In this document: piece after piece, positions 37,201-48,696 of the stretch | How the letters are laid out: every line of letters starts with the position of its first letter | Numbering within the stretch: the first letter of the stretch is position 1 | Assembly: GCA_048013815.1 (NCBI GenBank) | Contig: CM106586.1 | Location: forward strand, 18,166,001-18,230,000 | Origin: Setoptus koraiensis | Lineage: Eukaryota > Arthropoda | DNA length: 64,000 bases | Reading direction: 5' to 3' | The notes under the pieces: model-generated | What the model saw: the letters and a program-made list of their open reading frames with translations, nothing else | The model's database searches: none | What the model was told of the DNA's origin: nothing | Program-made: the position numbers and the translations under genes

Positions 37201-40200
37201 GCGTCTCGGCGCGTCTCGGCGCGTCTCCGGGCATCTTGGCGTAGCTTGCCAACGCTCACATTATGAGAAATATACAGCTGAGCAACGGTGACAAGCGACG
37301 GACATAACGGCACACACACACAGCATATGGCAGCGCGGTGTGATTAGGGCAACAGCTGGCCCGGCGCTGCCGTGATTTACTGTTCGGGCGGGGGGGGGGC
37401 ACGTTGTCAGTGGGCCGAGCCAGCAGTCGCAAGCCAACAGTCGCAAGCCAACAGTCGCGGGCCAACAGTCGCGGGCCAACAGTCGCAAGATGTGACAATT
37501 GTCGTCGATTGTCACATGCGAACACGACTGGCACTTGCCACGCTCAGCCGCCGCCATTGTTTTGGGGCCCGCTCGCATGACAGTTGCCGCATCTAGTTGT
37601 GGGTCGTTAGCGCTGTGCCGCGGACTGTGACAGCGGCATCGGCTGTCACAGTGCGCGCGTCACACTCAAACCGTCCGAGTCAGACGGACAGACAGTCGTC
37701 ATCTTTGGCGAGCTAGCCAAGCCGTCGCTGCCGTTGTTGTCGTTGTCGTTGTTGTTGTCGCTGTCGTTGCCGTCGCTTTTGTCGCTGTCGAAATTGCACA
37801 GTGACAATTTGCGACAGTGAGCCGATGCAAATTTTGCGTCGCGAAGGTGCCCTCCTGTGCGCAGCTCGCTAGCTCGTGGCGCGGCCCGGCCCGGCGAGCC
37901 AGCTGGCCCAAGAGGCAGCTGGCGACAGCTCAGTTTCCGGTTTCATACGCAACGCCATACATCAGCGCAGTGCACGAGCGTGCACGAGCGAGCGCAATCG
38001 TCGGCACCAACTTGGCTGCACCGTTCTGCTGCACAGCGGAAAAGCCATTTAATTAAAAGTGGCGCCGCATCGCGCCGCCAATCTGCATACAAACTGGCCG
38101 CTGCCGGCCAGTGTAGATGGATCACGACACACCCACATATATCGCTACGCACCCAGATATATCGCTATACACCCAGATATGTGGCGACGTACCCAGGCAT
38201 GCCCAGATGGGTCGAGAGAGGGGCCCCACACGCTCGTGGCCCCAATATTCGGCCACTCGGACCTGGCTGGAAGTGTAAAGCGAGCGTGCAAATAATATAG
38301 AAATGCAATAATGCGCATTCAAGCGGCCGGCGGCGTCGATTGGCCGGCCGCAAACAACAGACGGCAGCGTGAATGATTGCGCAATCATTAGCATAAGCCG
38401 CTTGGTGCACTTTGTTGTGCCCTCTCTCTGGGCCCCATTATCTGGCTGGTACGCAAGGGGTGCAAACGAGATGATGCCGAGATTGTTGTCACATCATCTG
38501 TGATCCTGGCGTGGCCACTGTCGCATTCTCATGCGACAGTGGCAATTCGCCGGCGAGCGACACTTCTCATTTCCGTATGTTTATGCGCATTCTGGCGGTG
38601 GCATTGTGTGTGTGTGTGTGTGTGTGTGATGGATCACATTTATCACATCTTTATTTGGTCACATTTGTTGCGGCCCGACAACGAGCTGATACACCCGAGC
38701 GAGTGTGAGCGGGGCAAGAAATGTGACTCGGCAAACACTCCAGTTGCGTGCGTATCGATCAATGGGTCAATGGTCGTTGTTATTGTCACCATTGACTCTG
38801 GCCGGGCCGGCCCATTGAGGGGTCCCTCGCCCGTCTCGAGAGGTCCGCTTGATGCGCACAGGGCCACACACTTGATTCCGGCTGTGCATCAAGCGGCTGT
38901 GCATCAAGCGGCTGTGCAAGTGATCATAATTGTTGCCCACTAGACAAACACTTGGCATTTGGCAAATTTCTGCTGCCACAATCACGGGCTAACGGGGCCA
39001 ACAATGATTGCGCAAACGGAAGAGAGATAAAGATCGAGGCTTCAACTGTGTTCAAATGTGCGCCTTGCGTGACCAACGGGGCCCGCCAACGCGGGGGCGC
39101 CCGTTTCCGTTGGCTGCCACCAGCCAGCGTCCATATTACTGCTATGATCCATAATATTAATGTTTAATATGCTGTATCCAGTTTCCTTGGCCGCATATAT
39201 CGCATATATCGCATATATCGCATATATCGCATATATCGCATATATAGATGAGCGAGCGGCACCTCGTGTGGCCTCGTGTCGCACCAATCGCCTTGCTGCG
39301 AGCGGCCGACCTAGCTGAAACCGGATGAAAGCGAGCCTAACGCGAACCCTAATGATGGCCCCACACACACACACACATAATCACTCATTCGGCAAATAAT
39401 AATGTATAAATATAATATGCGGTCTGGTGCCAATGTTGCCGTTGCCCGATAATAATTATCGCCCAGTCAAGAGCCTAATCACTTGGCCGCTCGCTTGCCG
39501 TCAAGTGCCGATGGTTGCATCCATCTGGCCACTTATTATGTGTACCACTGCACATTGGCTACTTATTGCGCTTATATTAATCGGTTGCATTGTCACATAG
39601 TTACCACATACACTGTATAGTATACATAGTATAGGGGGCGCCTTGCGAGATTGCGCCCCCTATACTATGTACACCAAAGGCCCGTGGCAAGTTGCTCTAG
39701 TCGCCTCCACAGCTAGAGCAACTTGTCACGGGTTCTGGGAGATGAATAAGAGAGTTTTGGGCCATGAATAACTGTATTTGTGTGCGCCGTTACCATTGGG
39801 CAACAATGCGACAAAGTCAATTGTTCATCGTCGCGCCTACATTTTGGCCCCATTGAGCCGCACAACTCGTGAGCCGGCCCACACACATATTGCGGCTCAC
39901 AATTTGTGGGGTGCCCCAACGGATATCAACCGGCACATGTGCGCTGCATGAGCACTGGCGGGCACAAACTGTCGGGCGGGCACAAACTGTCGGGCTGGCA
40001 CAAACTGTCGGGCCGGCAAACTAATCCGCACACAGATTAGTTTGCCGACCCGACAGGGGAGGCGTCAAATGGTCAAATGGTCAGCAAATGGCCATATGTC
40101 CGTTTGTATCAGTATTGCTTTGGTTGGCCGTCGTGGAGGGCTTACATCATGTAAGCTACACGACACTCACAACTGAACATATTGCCTCGATTGCGAGTTC

Positions 40201-43200
40201 ATGCACATGCCACTGGCAGGCTGGCTTGAGGGGCCACAATTGGCCAGATTATGATCTGGCAGATCGTTTCGGTGCTAAAAGATCAATCAGTGGCTGTTGT
40301 GGCAAAACAAGCCCACAATCATACCAATTGGTCACTGGATTGTCACTGGTGGTCAACACATTGTCGGTGGTCAACACATTGTCAGTGGTCAACACATTGT
40401 CAGTGGTGGGCCCATCCATGGGACACAATGCGTTGACCGCCGACAAGGTGCAATACATATCTCGCTACATGTCTATCTGTGGGTCGATATTGGTTGTATC
40501 CTATTGGCGATCGTATCACCGAGACGAGCGAGCAATCTTGCCATCAGCGCAATCCCATCAGCCCACAATACTATCAACGCGACAGATGTTGCTCGCTCAT
40601 GTTGAGCGCGCGATCACACTGCGCTGCCCATCGGGGGCCCCCTCGAATCGATTATGTAATCATCGGTGAGCGGCCACACACATTCAAAATCAATCTATCA
40701 AGGTAATCGATCATCTGGTGCCATTCACGCCACACTGACTGGCCAGTGAACTGACCATTGAACTGACCATTGAACTGACCAGTTGAGTTGAGTGGAGTGG
40801 AGTGGTCGAGATGATCATTAGCTGAGCTGTTGGCGTGATATTCACAGCTATTCTAGCAACCAGTTATTATGACCACGATCATCATGAGTCATGATAAGAG
40901 AGAGCCCATTAGCAATTGAAACAATTGAACAGTGATAACAACCATTGCCGGCAATTAGCCAAGCCAGGTTGTTGTCGGTTCATTGGGTTGGCTGGGCCCG
41001 CGTGTGGCCATTAGTTTTGAGGGCCCGTTAGTTTTGCATCACTGGCTTTCATCGTTCAAGTGAAAATGATAGCCATAATGGTGTTGCGCGAACCGGCCAC
41101 CCTTCGCTTAGCTGTGCACTGTGAACGAGGGCAACAATGGTCGCGCCCGTCATCGCCAAGCAGCAAACCGACCGTTGCCAGTTGACCAGACCAGTCTATT
41201 TGAGCCCAATTCGAGCCCAATTCGAGCCCAATTCGAGCCCAATTCGGGCCCGATTCGAGCCAAGTGATGCGATCACTTTCATCGGTCGCCTTACCAACTT
41301 GCAGTTGTTGTATTGTACAATTGGTGCCGAGACCGAGATGCAACGTTTGTGATGCAATTGTGTGATGCAATTGTATGGGGCCGATCCGCGGCCGACATGC
41401 AATAACTAATGTGCTGCAATCATCATTTATAATTGCTGCTGCTGCTGCTGGGCACACACAAATGGCACAAACAGGTTGGCGAGGTACGCGGCCACATGCG
41501 GCGACAATACCAACAGATACCAACAGATACAAGTTGCGGTGTGCAACATGCGCTGTTTTGAGCGAATCTAATTGAATAAGAACATAGAAAACATGTTAAG
41601 CTAATTAGCGAACCGATCCATCTTGCTTAATCACGTGGTCACTTGTTTGTGTTTGCCTGTTGTTGGCTGAGTGATCATGACACCGTTGCCAGTCTAGTGG
41701 CGAGCTGGCTAGTGTACTAGTGCTGGCAACCAGAGTCTAGTTACTAGAGGCAAACAATTATGTAAGAGCAAGCAAGTGGCAGTAACAAGGTGATAGAACA
41801 ATGCACGCGAAAGCCAATTTGTTTGTTTGTCTCTTTGGCTGCGGCTGTGGCTGTAGCTGTAGCTGTAGCAACTTATTACATCATTATGGTGCATTATTTA
41901 GTTTGCAGTGCAGTGTTTGCGAGCGAGCTTGCAGTTGGCCCGACTTGGCAAATGCTGGCGCTGGCTGTTACCGCAATTGACCCGGCCCCCGTACACACTG
42001 GCCGTACAATATTGCACACAATGGCATAATAGTTGGCCAGCGTCGAGCTGGCCACTGGCCAAGCGGCAGACAAACGTAAACGTGTAGGTGGCGCACGAGC
42101 GGGCCATGGGCAAGAAATTTGTTTCAGCTGCTAAGTTGTTGAGTTGTTGTGTCTTGTTGTTGTCGTTGCTTGCGCCAGTTGCGTACATATATATATGCTA
42201 TAATGTATATATATATATATGCTACATATATATATATATATATATATGAGTGTGTGAATGGCACGAGATAGAGCGCGAGAGGAAGCTTCATTAATCAAGT
42301 TTGTTGGCCCCGGCGCGCGCCTCTCCCCCCGCTCGCGCTCTGTCGGCCAGTTATATCGTTGGGCTCTAATTACTTGCTCGTCTGCTGCTATTGAGGCATC
42401 ACAGGGCATCATTATATTATATCATGTCGGCCCATTCTCTCGCTGGCTAACTTGCTGACTAGCCAGCGAGCGAGCAAGCGAGCCAGCCAGCCAGCCAGCC
42501 AGCTATTTTTGGCTAACTAACTCACTGACTAACTTGCCAAACTGACAAACAGCTCCTAGCTACTGGCTATCGTATTACATCATTTCTAGCGCCGCTACTG
42601 CCGCTAAACTAATAACTACCCTCCACGCTACACGCTCTATTGATATCAATACTAGTAATATTCTTTTGGTCATGCTGATGATGTTGATACAAGCGACCAG
42701 TTACTTGACTTGTTCACACAAACCTTTGTGTGGGGGTGTGCTACACAAATTGGCTTCGGCGGCCCATTCGCAGGCGGCCCATTTGCAGGCGGCCCACTGG
42801 GCAACGTGTGTATCATGTTTCCATGCCTAAGTCGGCCGCGTTCTTCGGCCCCATTTCTCGCTTGCCCATGCCAGCCAAGCGAGCGCCGCCGTCGCTCGTT
42901 GCCTTGCATTCATTGGTGCGCGCCGAGGCCCCACCAAACAATGGCAAGGAAAAATTTTTCTTGCGCAACCTTATGCCGTCACAATTAGCGCCAAGGCGGT
43001 ACCTTATCAACGTTTTTGCAGTGGGTGCCACCTCCGATGGCGCGCGCGATCTAAAGATTAGACCACGCGCACCAGTGTCGGGTGACTCGCCCCATTGCGG
43101 GCTGTTTGCCGCTTGCCAGGCAGCCAACGGCCCGAGGATCCGGCCAACGGGAGGACCCGGCCAGCAAGGGGGCCCGGCCAGCGGGGCACCCGGCAAGCAG

Positions 43201-46200
43201 AGCCGAGAGGAGCGGTTGCGCCGAAAAATGAATATCTGTTATTGTTTCTCTCATGCCAATAGGGCATGGCATTCACAAATTGTGAATCACAATTATCAAT
43301 GCTGATCTCGATGCGAGAACAAGCAAAAAATGCCCGTCTCGGGCACACCGAGCAGCCAGCGCGAGCTGTGCGTGGCAGCCAATATGGGCGAAGTTTTTAA
43401 CGGCTAAATAATAATTTGTACTAATATCGGCGCGTGTCAAGCAAGAAAATATCGCATAGATGGGAAAAAGCGATTGGCCAAAACAGTGCAACATGCGACA
43501 GTGCTTAGGTGTGCGTTTAGGCGTGCATGCGTCTAGTGGAGCGCATTTGGCCGCAGAGCGCACTGTGTTTTGGTGCATCAATGGGCGAGCGCGTCGCTGA
43601 TACGCGCGTATATGCGAATACGCGCGTATATGCGAATACGCAGCTCGCACACGCGAATAGGCCGCATATATGCGCGCGCCCGTGCAACGGCTACCTCGTT
43701 TCAGTTTGGCTGCACGGGCCACAACAATTGCTGGGCCCATGCACCTCGTTGCGACCATTGTGTCACTTGAAGCTTTCTTGCAGACTCAACCGCTGTTGTC
43801 TAGCAGATGGCACTGCCAGACAACGAACGGATAATTGATGGTGGTTCCCCCTTCTCTCACACGGCTACTTTGTGCCTACAATTTGTGTGTGTCGCCCAGC
43901 TCGCTTGCTGTTGCAGACTTTGCAAGACACACGGACCCAAAATGATGTAATATGTATTGTGTGTAATATGTGTGCGCAATTGGAACGCGCAACTAGAACA
44001 AACGTCAGCTCTTGCTTCTGCTTTGCTCACGGCTCGAGTTTGAGTTGTTGCAGCAGGTAAACGGCTCGAGTTGGGCAGAGCGAGAGAGAGACAAACAAAT
44101 AGATTGCGACAATAGTGACACCGTGTCACATGGCGCCAGCGCCAATTCAATTTGGGGAGCTGGCCAAATTTGGGTTTGATCCGTTTGATCGAATCCAATA
44201 TATGCTGATTGATACAATTTTTGCGATCAGATTCGCGCACCAACCAGCCAACCGACCAGCACACACACACACGCTCAGCTGGAGTGGCGGCCATAGCTTA
44301 TTTTTGGCTCGGCTGGCGCAACAAAGAGGCCGAAAGAAGCGAAGCGAAACGAAACGAAACGCCCGCGATGATATAGCGACAAATATAGTCCGACAACGGC
44401 AAACACACACGCCAGGCAAACATTGACAGGCCCGCTTGTGTGTGTACCCCGCGCACCTACCCCGTAATTACCTCGTGCGTCTTGACAGGGCCCCTCGCGT
44501 TTTGGCACATATATCAATGATGGCAATATTATGGCTTATGCCGCCGCCGGTACGTGCAAATGGGCATTTGCAGTCTGGCGCAGTGGCCATGCCGAGAATT
44601 GGCGCCGCCATGCCGAGAATTGGCGCCGCCATGCCGAGAATTGACGCCGCCAGGCGGAGAACAATGATCGAAAGTGTTGCTCGGCCAGCGTCTTGGCCGG
44701 CCAGTGTCTTTGGGGCGCCCGTTTGGGCCGGCCTATTAACGGATATCTGGGCAAAGATAAAAAAGTTGCTCGCCGCACACACACACTCTGATTATGATTC
44801 GAATATCATGGGGCCATTTGACTATGCGTTAATCTCTTTATGTCGCCACCGGGCCACAATTGTCATGCTGGCAATATCCGAGCGGCGGCGGCGGCGGAAA
44901 TGGTTGCGCTTCAGCAGCAGGGAATCGTTATGATTATTATCGCTGCCACGGCAAGTGTCGTCGCTCGCCTAATGGAATCTCTATGCGTCTCGTCTCTGTC
45001 TATGTCTCGGCGCCTCTCTCGACTCTCTTGGCTGTCGGTGTAGTGGCGCATTAGTGACAATTTTATTGTATTATTGCCATTATGCTGGCCGACAACACGC
45101 AGGCATTAACACGAATTGCGCAATTGTTACCCTTTATTGTTATTGTTATTGGCGCACGACGACAGTTAGTATTCAGGGACTTGCTGGGCAATTTCACTGC
45201 CAGTTTGTTGTAACGCTGTTGCCTTGCTGACTGGCTCGGCCTCGTCATTCAACAACTTGGCCACAGCTTAAGCCGTTACGTGTGCGCTTACGCGGCCACA
45301 GTTACGTAAGCCTGGCCTCTTGCTTGTGCTGATTGTTGTGCTGTGTTGTTGCGGTCACCATAATAGCCGCCAAGCCGCTAATTCTGGACATTTCTGACTG
45401 GCACTACTTTTCCTCTGCAGCGCCTCTTGCTTCAGACTCGGGCTGACTCGGCAGCCCAAGCCAGGATATCACCATTTAATGTTAATGCCCGATCTGATTT
45501 AATGTCTCTTACTTGTGTATAGATACGCACTCAAGATAAATCTAGTTATCTCGGCAGCATCATCACAAATAGAGCCCCAAAGTGTGTATTACGACATGAC
45601 AACTGGCCCGTTTGCGACGACAATTCTGGTTGATTTGCTTTCGCGCGCTCGTCTCCGACTCGCAACTTGTGACTCGCAACTTCTGATCTAGTGACTGGCT
45701 AGTGACTGGCTAGCGGAATCTGGCGATCCGCAATAGTTTATAGTTTCAAGTGGAGGCCCAACGATGATTGTGTTTCGCAACGGAATGCAATCGCAACTCG
45801 AAAAGCTTGTTTTGACATGTCTGTTGTTTGCCTGTGAGCACACTTGACTAAGCAGCATCTCGAGTGACCGCTAATATCACTGACCAATAGTTGGCCTCTT
45901 TAGTTTGCCCGACTAATAGCTGGCGTCGACATTAACGAATGAAGCCAATGAAATGGCTGCATGTTTTGCCTGGCCCGGCCAGATCACACAGCCTGCAACT
46001 TGCATGCAAGATTGAGTTGTCGTTGTCCGGCTCAATCAAACATCATCAATTGAATTGTCAGCAAACTATTGGCCATTAAAACAACTCTAATGATAATAAT
46101 TATAACGATTGAATGGCCCCAATGGCCCCAAATTAATTAATGTCATGTGCCTACTCACCATTGTTCAGGCTTGGCCTAATTATGCTGGCTATCGACTCTA

Positions 46201-47206
46201 ATTGACCAAAATTGTTGCTTGCCACACACTTGAATGCATACTGGTGATTATCATGATGAGATTTCCAAGTTATTGGCTGCTGCTGCTGTTGTTGTTGTTG
46301 TTGTTGTTGCTGCTGCTGATTATTATTATGTAAGTAAACTGTTAATGTGGAGCCATCGTGGCTTACAGCAATGTTACTGTTGGCTAGCTGCTGTTTGCTG
46401 GCGAGCATTGGAGGATCCGTTTGTTGTTGTTGTTGCTTGACCGCTGTTAGTGAGTCCAGCAACGACGTCGACTGACCCACCAGTGTCCAAATGGGCTGAT
46501 CTGAGCTATCGTAATTGGCCAAATCTAACTGATTGATTGCCTCTAAATGATCACTTGTTGTTGCAGTTGTTGTTTTTGTTGCCGTTGCAGTTTTGGCAGT
46601 TGCACTTGGCGCGGCCCCAATCACCGACGAAGCCAGCTGATTGTTTGCTGTTGCCTGTTGGCTTGTTGCGGGCAGGCCAGACAAAATTTGTGACAAAGTT
46701 GCCGAAGTTGTGGTGCCCGTTGACAGTGTGTCTTGTTGGCGCTCATTCAGTATCTTTAACGCGTACCATTTTATCTTCACTTGCGGATAACCAACCGCCA
46801 AACAATTGAGCTTCATCGACATTGGCGATTCACCTGGCGACACAATTATGGAATCATTGGCACTGTTGCCGTTACCCAGGGGCTGATATTCAATTAGCGA
46901 CGGCGGGCCCCACAATAGTATGGGCCCTATTTGATTGAGTTGCTTGTGATGTTGCTGTTCGCTCGTGCGCCCATTGGCGGCGGCGGCGGCGCTCAGCGCT
47001 ACATTTGAAAGACTTGCAATTTGAATGATAATTATAAAACCTAACGATGCTGTGAAAGATGCTTTTTTGCGCCTCATTTGCGCCAACACGCCATCTCTTG
47101 TTGTGGCCTCAACTTGTTCACTGTGCGAACGACGCATCGACGCGCCGATGCTGGCGGCCATCGGATGATCGGCGGCCGGTCGGCATTTGCCTTGGCTATT
47201 GGCCAT
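16273..47206 (-). CDS. Dscam: Dscam-like Ig/FNIII cell-surface receptor with reduced domain set
   Basis: Eight exons, 5' to 3': 47206-46159, 24953-21536, 21243-21191, 20859-20757, 20635-20325, 20001-19477, 19376-17940, 17837-16273. All introns are GT-AG and all phases agree (8460 coding bases, 2819 residues). Residues 52-77 are a signal-type hydrophobic segment. Ig1 follows (to ~345; YAFKCVASNNFGQ). Then come domains matching canonical Dscam Ig4 (~505-783), Ig5 (~784-890), Ig6 (~885-1365), Ig7 (~1365-1508; PPVISPF, LREGMRNFLTCSVIEGDSPV), Ig8 (VPPRWVIAPKDIEAVSGQ), Ig9 (IAAHFTNKF), four FNIII domains from ~1820, one TM (~2424-2447) and a 370-residue tail. Ig2-Ig3 and FN3-FN4-Ig10 are not seen. 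Ig1, Ig4 and Ig6 carry long disordered insertions. No array of alternative exons is visible. Likely role: homophilic neuronal adhesion and self-recognition, inferred from family. Confidence 0.88.
17838..17939 (-). other. 102-bp stop-free intron before the last FNIII domain of the Dscam-like gene
   Basis: Donor GTAAAG follows AAAGGATCAG, and the acceptor is CCTCTAG before TCGCGATAGC. Splicing gives TKGSVAIAPRKQDF, which fits the Dscam junction into its last FNIII domain. The intron is exactly 34 codons and has no stop in frame, so both spliced and unspliced messages are translatable. A nearer acceptor (TTTTACAG, 32 bases from the donor) would shift the frame to an early stop. Confidence 0.7.
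28921..28974. repeat. 10-bp minisatellite CCAA(T/C)TCAAA-type
   Basis: Five full imperfect copies plus a partial one. Confidence 0.85.
31173..31226. repeat. Short inverted repeat (22-bp arms, 10-base loop)
   Basis: Arms 31173-31194 and 31205-31226 differ at two positions. The 20-base perfect palindrome CATATCCGAGCTCGGATATG overlaps the left arm and loop. Confidence 0.85.
34017..34041. repeat. (GT)n microsatellite
   Basis: Pure GT run of about 25 bases in the Dscam first intron. Confidence 0.9.
34106..34150. repeat. Short inverted repeat built on two TTACGTAA cores
   Basis: Arms 34106-34122 and 34134-34150 (TGTTACGTAAGC and its reverse complement at the outer part), one mismatch in 17, loop 11 bases. 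Confidence 0.8.
34381..34450. repeat. 20-bp minisatellite, 3.5 copies
   Basis: Unit GAGCTAGCGTCACCAGCGGC, tandem and slightly diverged in the third copy. Confidence 0.9.
34525..34579. repeat. Short inverted repeat (19-bp arms, 17-base loop)
   Basis: Arms 34525-34543 and 34561-34579 differ at one position, which would be G.U in a minus-strand transcript. Confidence 0.85.
36281..36355. repeat. 19-bp minisatellite
   Basis: About four copies of GCCGACGCACCAACGGCTG with substitutions. Confidence 0.85.
37424..37490. repeat. 14-bp minisatellite
   Basis: Four copies of CAGTCGCAAGCCAA (middle copies CAGTCGCGGGCCAA) and a partial fifth. Confidence 0.9.
38514..38543. repeat. Short perfect hairpin (13-bp arms, TCTC loop)
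   Basis: Arms GCCACTGTCGCAT (38514-38526) and ATGCGACAGTGGC (38531-38543). Confidence 0.85.
38605..38628. repeat. (TG)n microsatellite
   Basis: Pure TG run of 24 bases. Confidence 0.9.
39192..39245. repeat. 9-bp tandem repeat CGCATATAT, six exact copies
   Basis: Six identical units, 54 bases, flanked by CC and AGATG. Confidence 0.97.
39623..39671. repeat. Perfect 19-bp inverted repeat, 11-base loop
   Basis: Left arm TACATAGTATAGGGGGCGC (39623-39641) is exactly complementary to 39653-39671. Confidence 0.95.
39681..39732. repeat. 20-bp inverted repeat, 12-base loop
   Basis: Arms CCCGTGGCAAGTTGCTCTAG (39681-39700) and 39713-39732. The only difference would be a G.U pair in a plus-strand transcript. 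It starts nine bases after the preceding hairpin. Confidence 0.95.
39961..40014. repeat. 18-bp minisatellite, three copies
   Basis: Unit GGCACAAACTGTCGGGCG, with only the last base varying. Its right end runs into the next hairpin. Confidence 0.95.
40005..40056. repeat. 22-bp inverted repeat, 8-base loop
   Basis: Arms 40005-40026 and 40035-40056 with one mismatch (G.U in a minus-strand transcript). The arm core is GGCAAACTAATC. Confidence 0.95.
40348..40401. repeat. 18-bp minisatellite, three copies
   Basis: Unit GGTGGTCAACACATTGTC; the third copy starts with A. Confidence 0.95.
41202..41261. repeat. 11-bp minisatellite GAGCCCAATTC
   Basis: Four exact copies, one diverged copy (GGGCCCGATTC) and a partial unit. 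Confidence 0.95.
42184..42247. repeat. (TA)n-rich microsatellite
   Basis: Alternating TA blocks broken by GCTATAATG and GCTAC. Confidence 0.85.
44586..44648. repeat. 21-bp minisatellite, three copies
   Basis: Unit of 21 bases starting GCCATGCCGAGAATTGG; one substitution in the third copy. Confidence 0.95.
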
Positions 47207-48579
47207 TTCTCTCAATTATTATTGCTGTTGGCTGTCGAAGCTAATTGTCAATTAGCTAATACATTACATAAGTCAATCAGTGGCAGTCATACTGTTTGCA
47301 TACTAATTTGCGCACCTTTGTGTTGTTGTGTTTTTGTCGTGTCTCACTGCGTCAGCTATTAACTATTAGGAACTTTATTTAACCGTTTGGCACCGTCTTG
47401 TCACTGTTGTTTACTTGCTGTTTGGCTGCCCAATGTGTGCACCACGACACTCAACTAGCGAACTAGCTCGATATAGACAAACAAACGATGCAAAGGCTCA
47501 CGTTTCTTTTCGTCCAAATTGGGGCGCTTGCGCACAATATCGCTGGCCTGGGCAACTTGTGGGGGCCCGTTGTGCCATTTGTGCACTCGCGCGATTGCGC
47601 AGATATTTGCGTGTGCCCGCTCGCTCGCCGCACAACATTATATTGGCACGAATGATGTGAAGAGGGTGCAATGAGTTGTAAGGAGCACAAAATGGGATAA
47701 AATTGGCGGGCAAGTCGCGCGGAGACATATGTCACATACAGACACGGCTCACGATGGGGCCAGCTTCTGGTGATGGGCTGCGCGGCTGGTCGCCGGCGGT
47801 GTCATGGTGGCACAGTTGACAATAGTCAAATGAATGATAACAACGCCACTCGTGTTGATACAAACTCGAGTAGCGAGATGCAAATTTTGCTCGTGCACAC
47901 ACACACACGCGCGTCGACATTATTTGCTGTTTGCCCAATGATGACAAATCAATCATTCGCCACAGAGGGCGCCCCTAATCGCATGCAAAGGCGTCACTGT
48001 TGTGTGTCATAATTGACACTCGATAGACAATGCCGCTCGTGTCAGCTCGCTCGAAGCGACAATATAATAACAATAATAATAATATTTCGCCATCAATTGC
48101 GTCACACGCGATGCGCGAGCTTGTCATGCGGCGGGCCGGTGTTGCGCGGCGATTGCGAGGCGCCCCCGACTTTGGATAGCTCGTGCAGCGTGAGTGCGAT
48201 GCACGCACACGCCCGCCTGACGCTGGCGAGCGCTGGTCGGACGGGGGCCGGCGCCGGGCCAAAAACATAAATTAATTGGGACAGGGCGCAGTCATTGATT
48301 AGGGAATCGCATCGCATGAAACCTTGTTGTTGTTTATCTCGCTTGTAAACCTGAAAATCTGGCTCGCGATCTGGCCCATCTGTCCGGTTCGCTGGCCGAC
48401 TGGCCGGCCCGGAAATGTTGCGCGTCCGCGCGGTGCCCGGCCGAACGCTGCTCGCCGGCATGATAATCGGCCTGATCCAAATCTGCGCGCGGGGGCGCCC
48501 GGGACAGGGCCCGTATCCGCGGCCGTACATATAAAAAACTATATCTGTTACTGCAAAGTTGCCGCTTTTGTTTGCTTCG

Positions 48580-48696
<117 letters not shown>

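Larger units (their letters stand above)
24954..46158 (-). other. Giant first intron of the Dscam-like gene
   Basis: 21,205 bases between donor GTGAGT (46158-46153) and acceptor CATCCATTAG (ends 24954). The exons join in phase 1 as PSLNN-GYSNIFS. The left few kilobases are AT-rich with no exon. From about 28 kb it is GC-rich, with many minisatellites, short hairpins and RTTAYGTAAY palindromes. Long open frames here are composition artefacts: they carry Ala/Arg/Pro/Gly or Cys/Val repeats and no domain. I found no Ig-like exon on the minus strand and no transposase or reverse transcriptase. Confidence 0.75.

Noticed and set aside
39961-41261. CRISPR-like appearance of short spaced repeats
   Set aside because: The units are contiguous tandem minisatellites without unique spacers, inside a eukaryotic intron.
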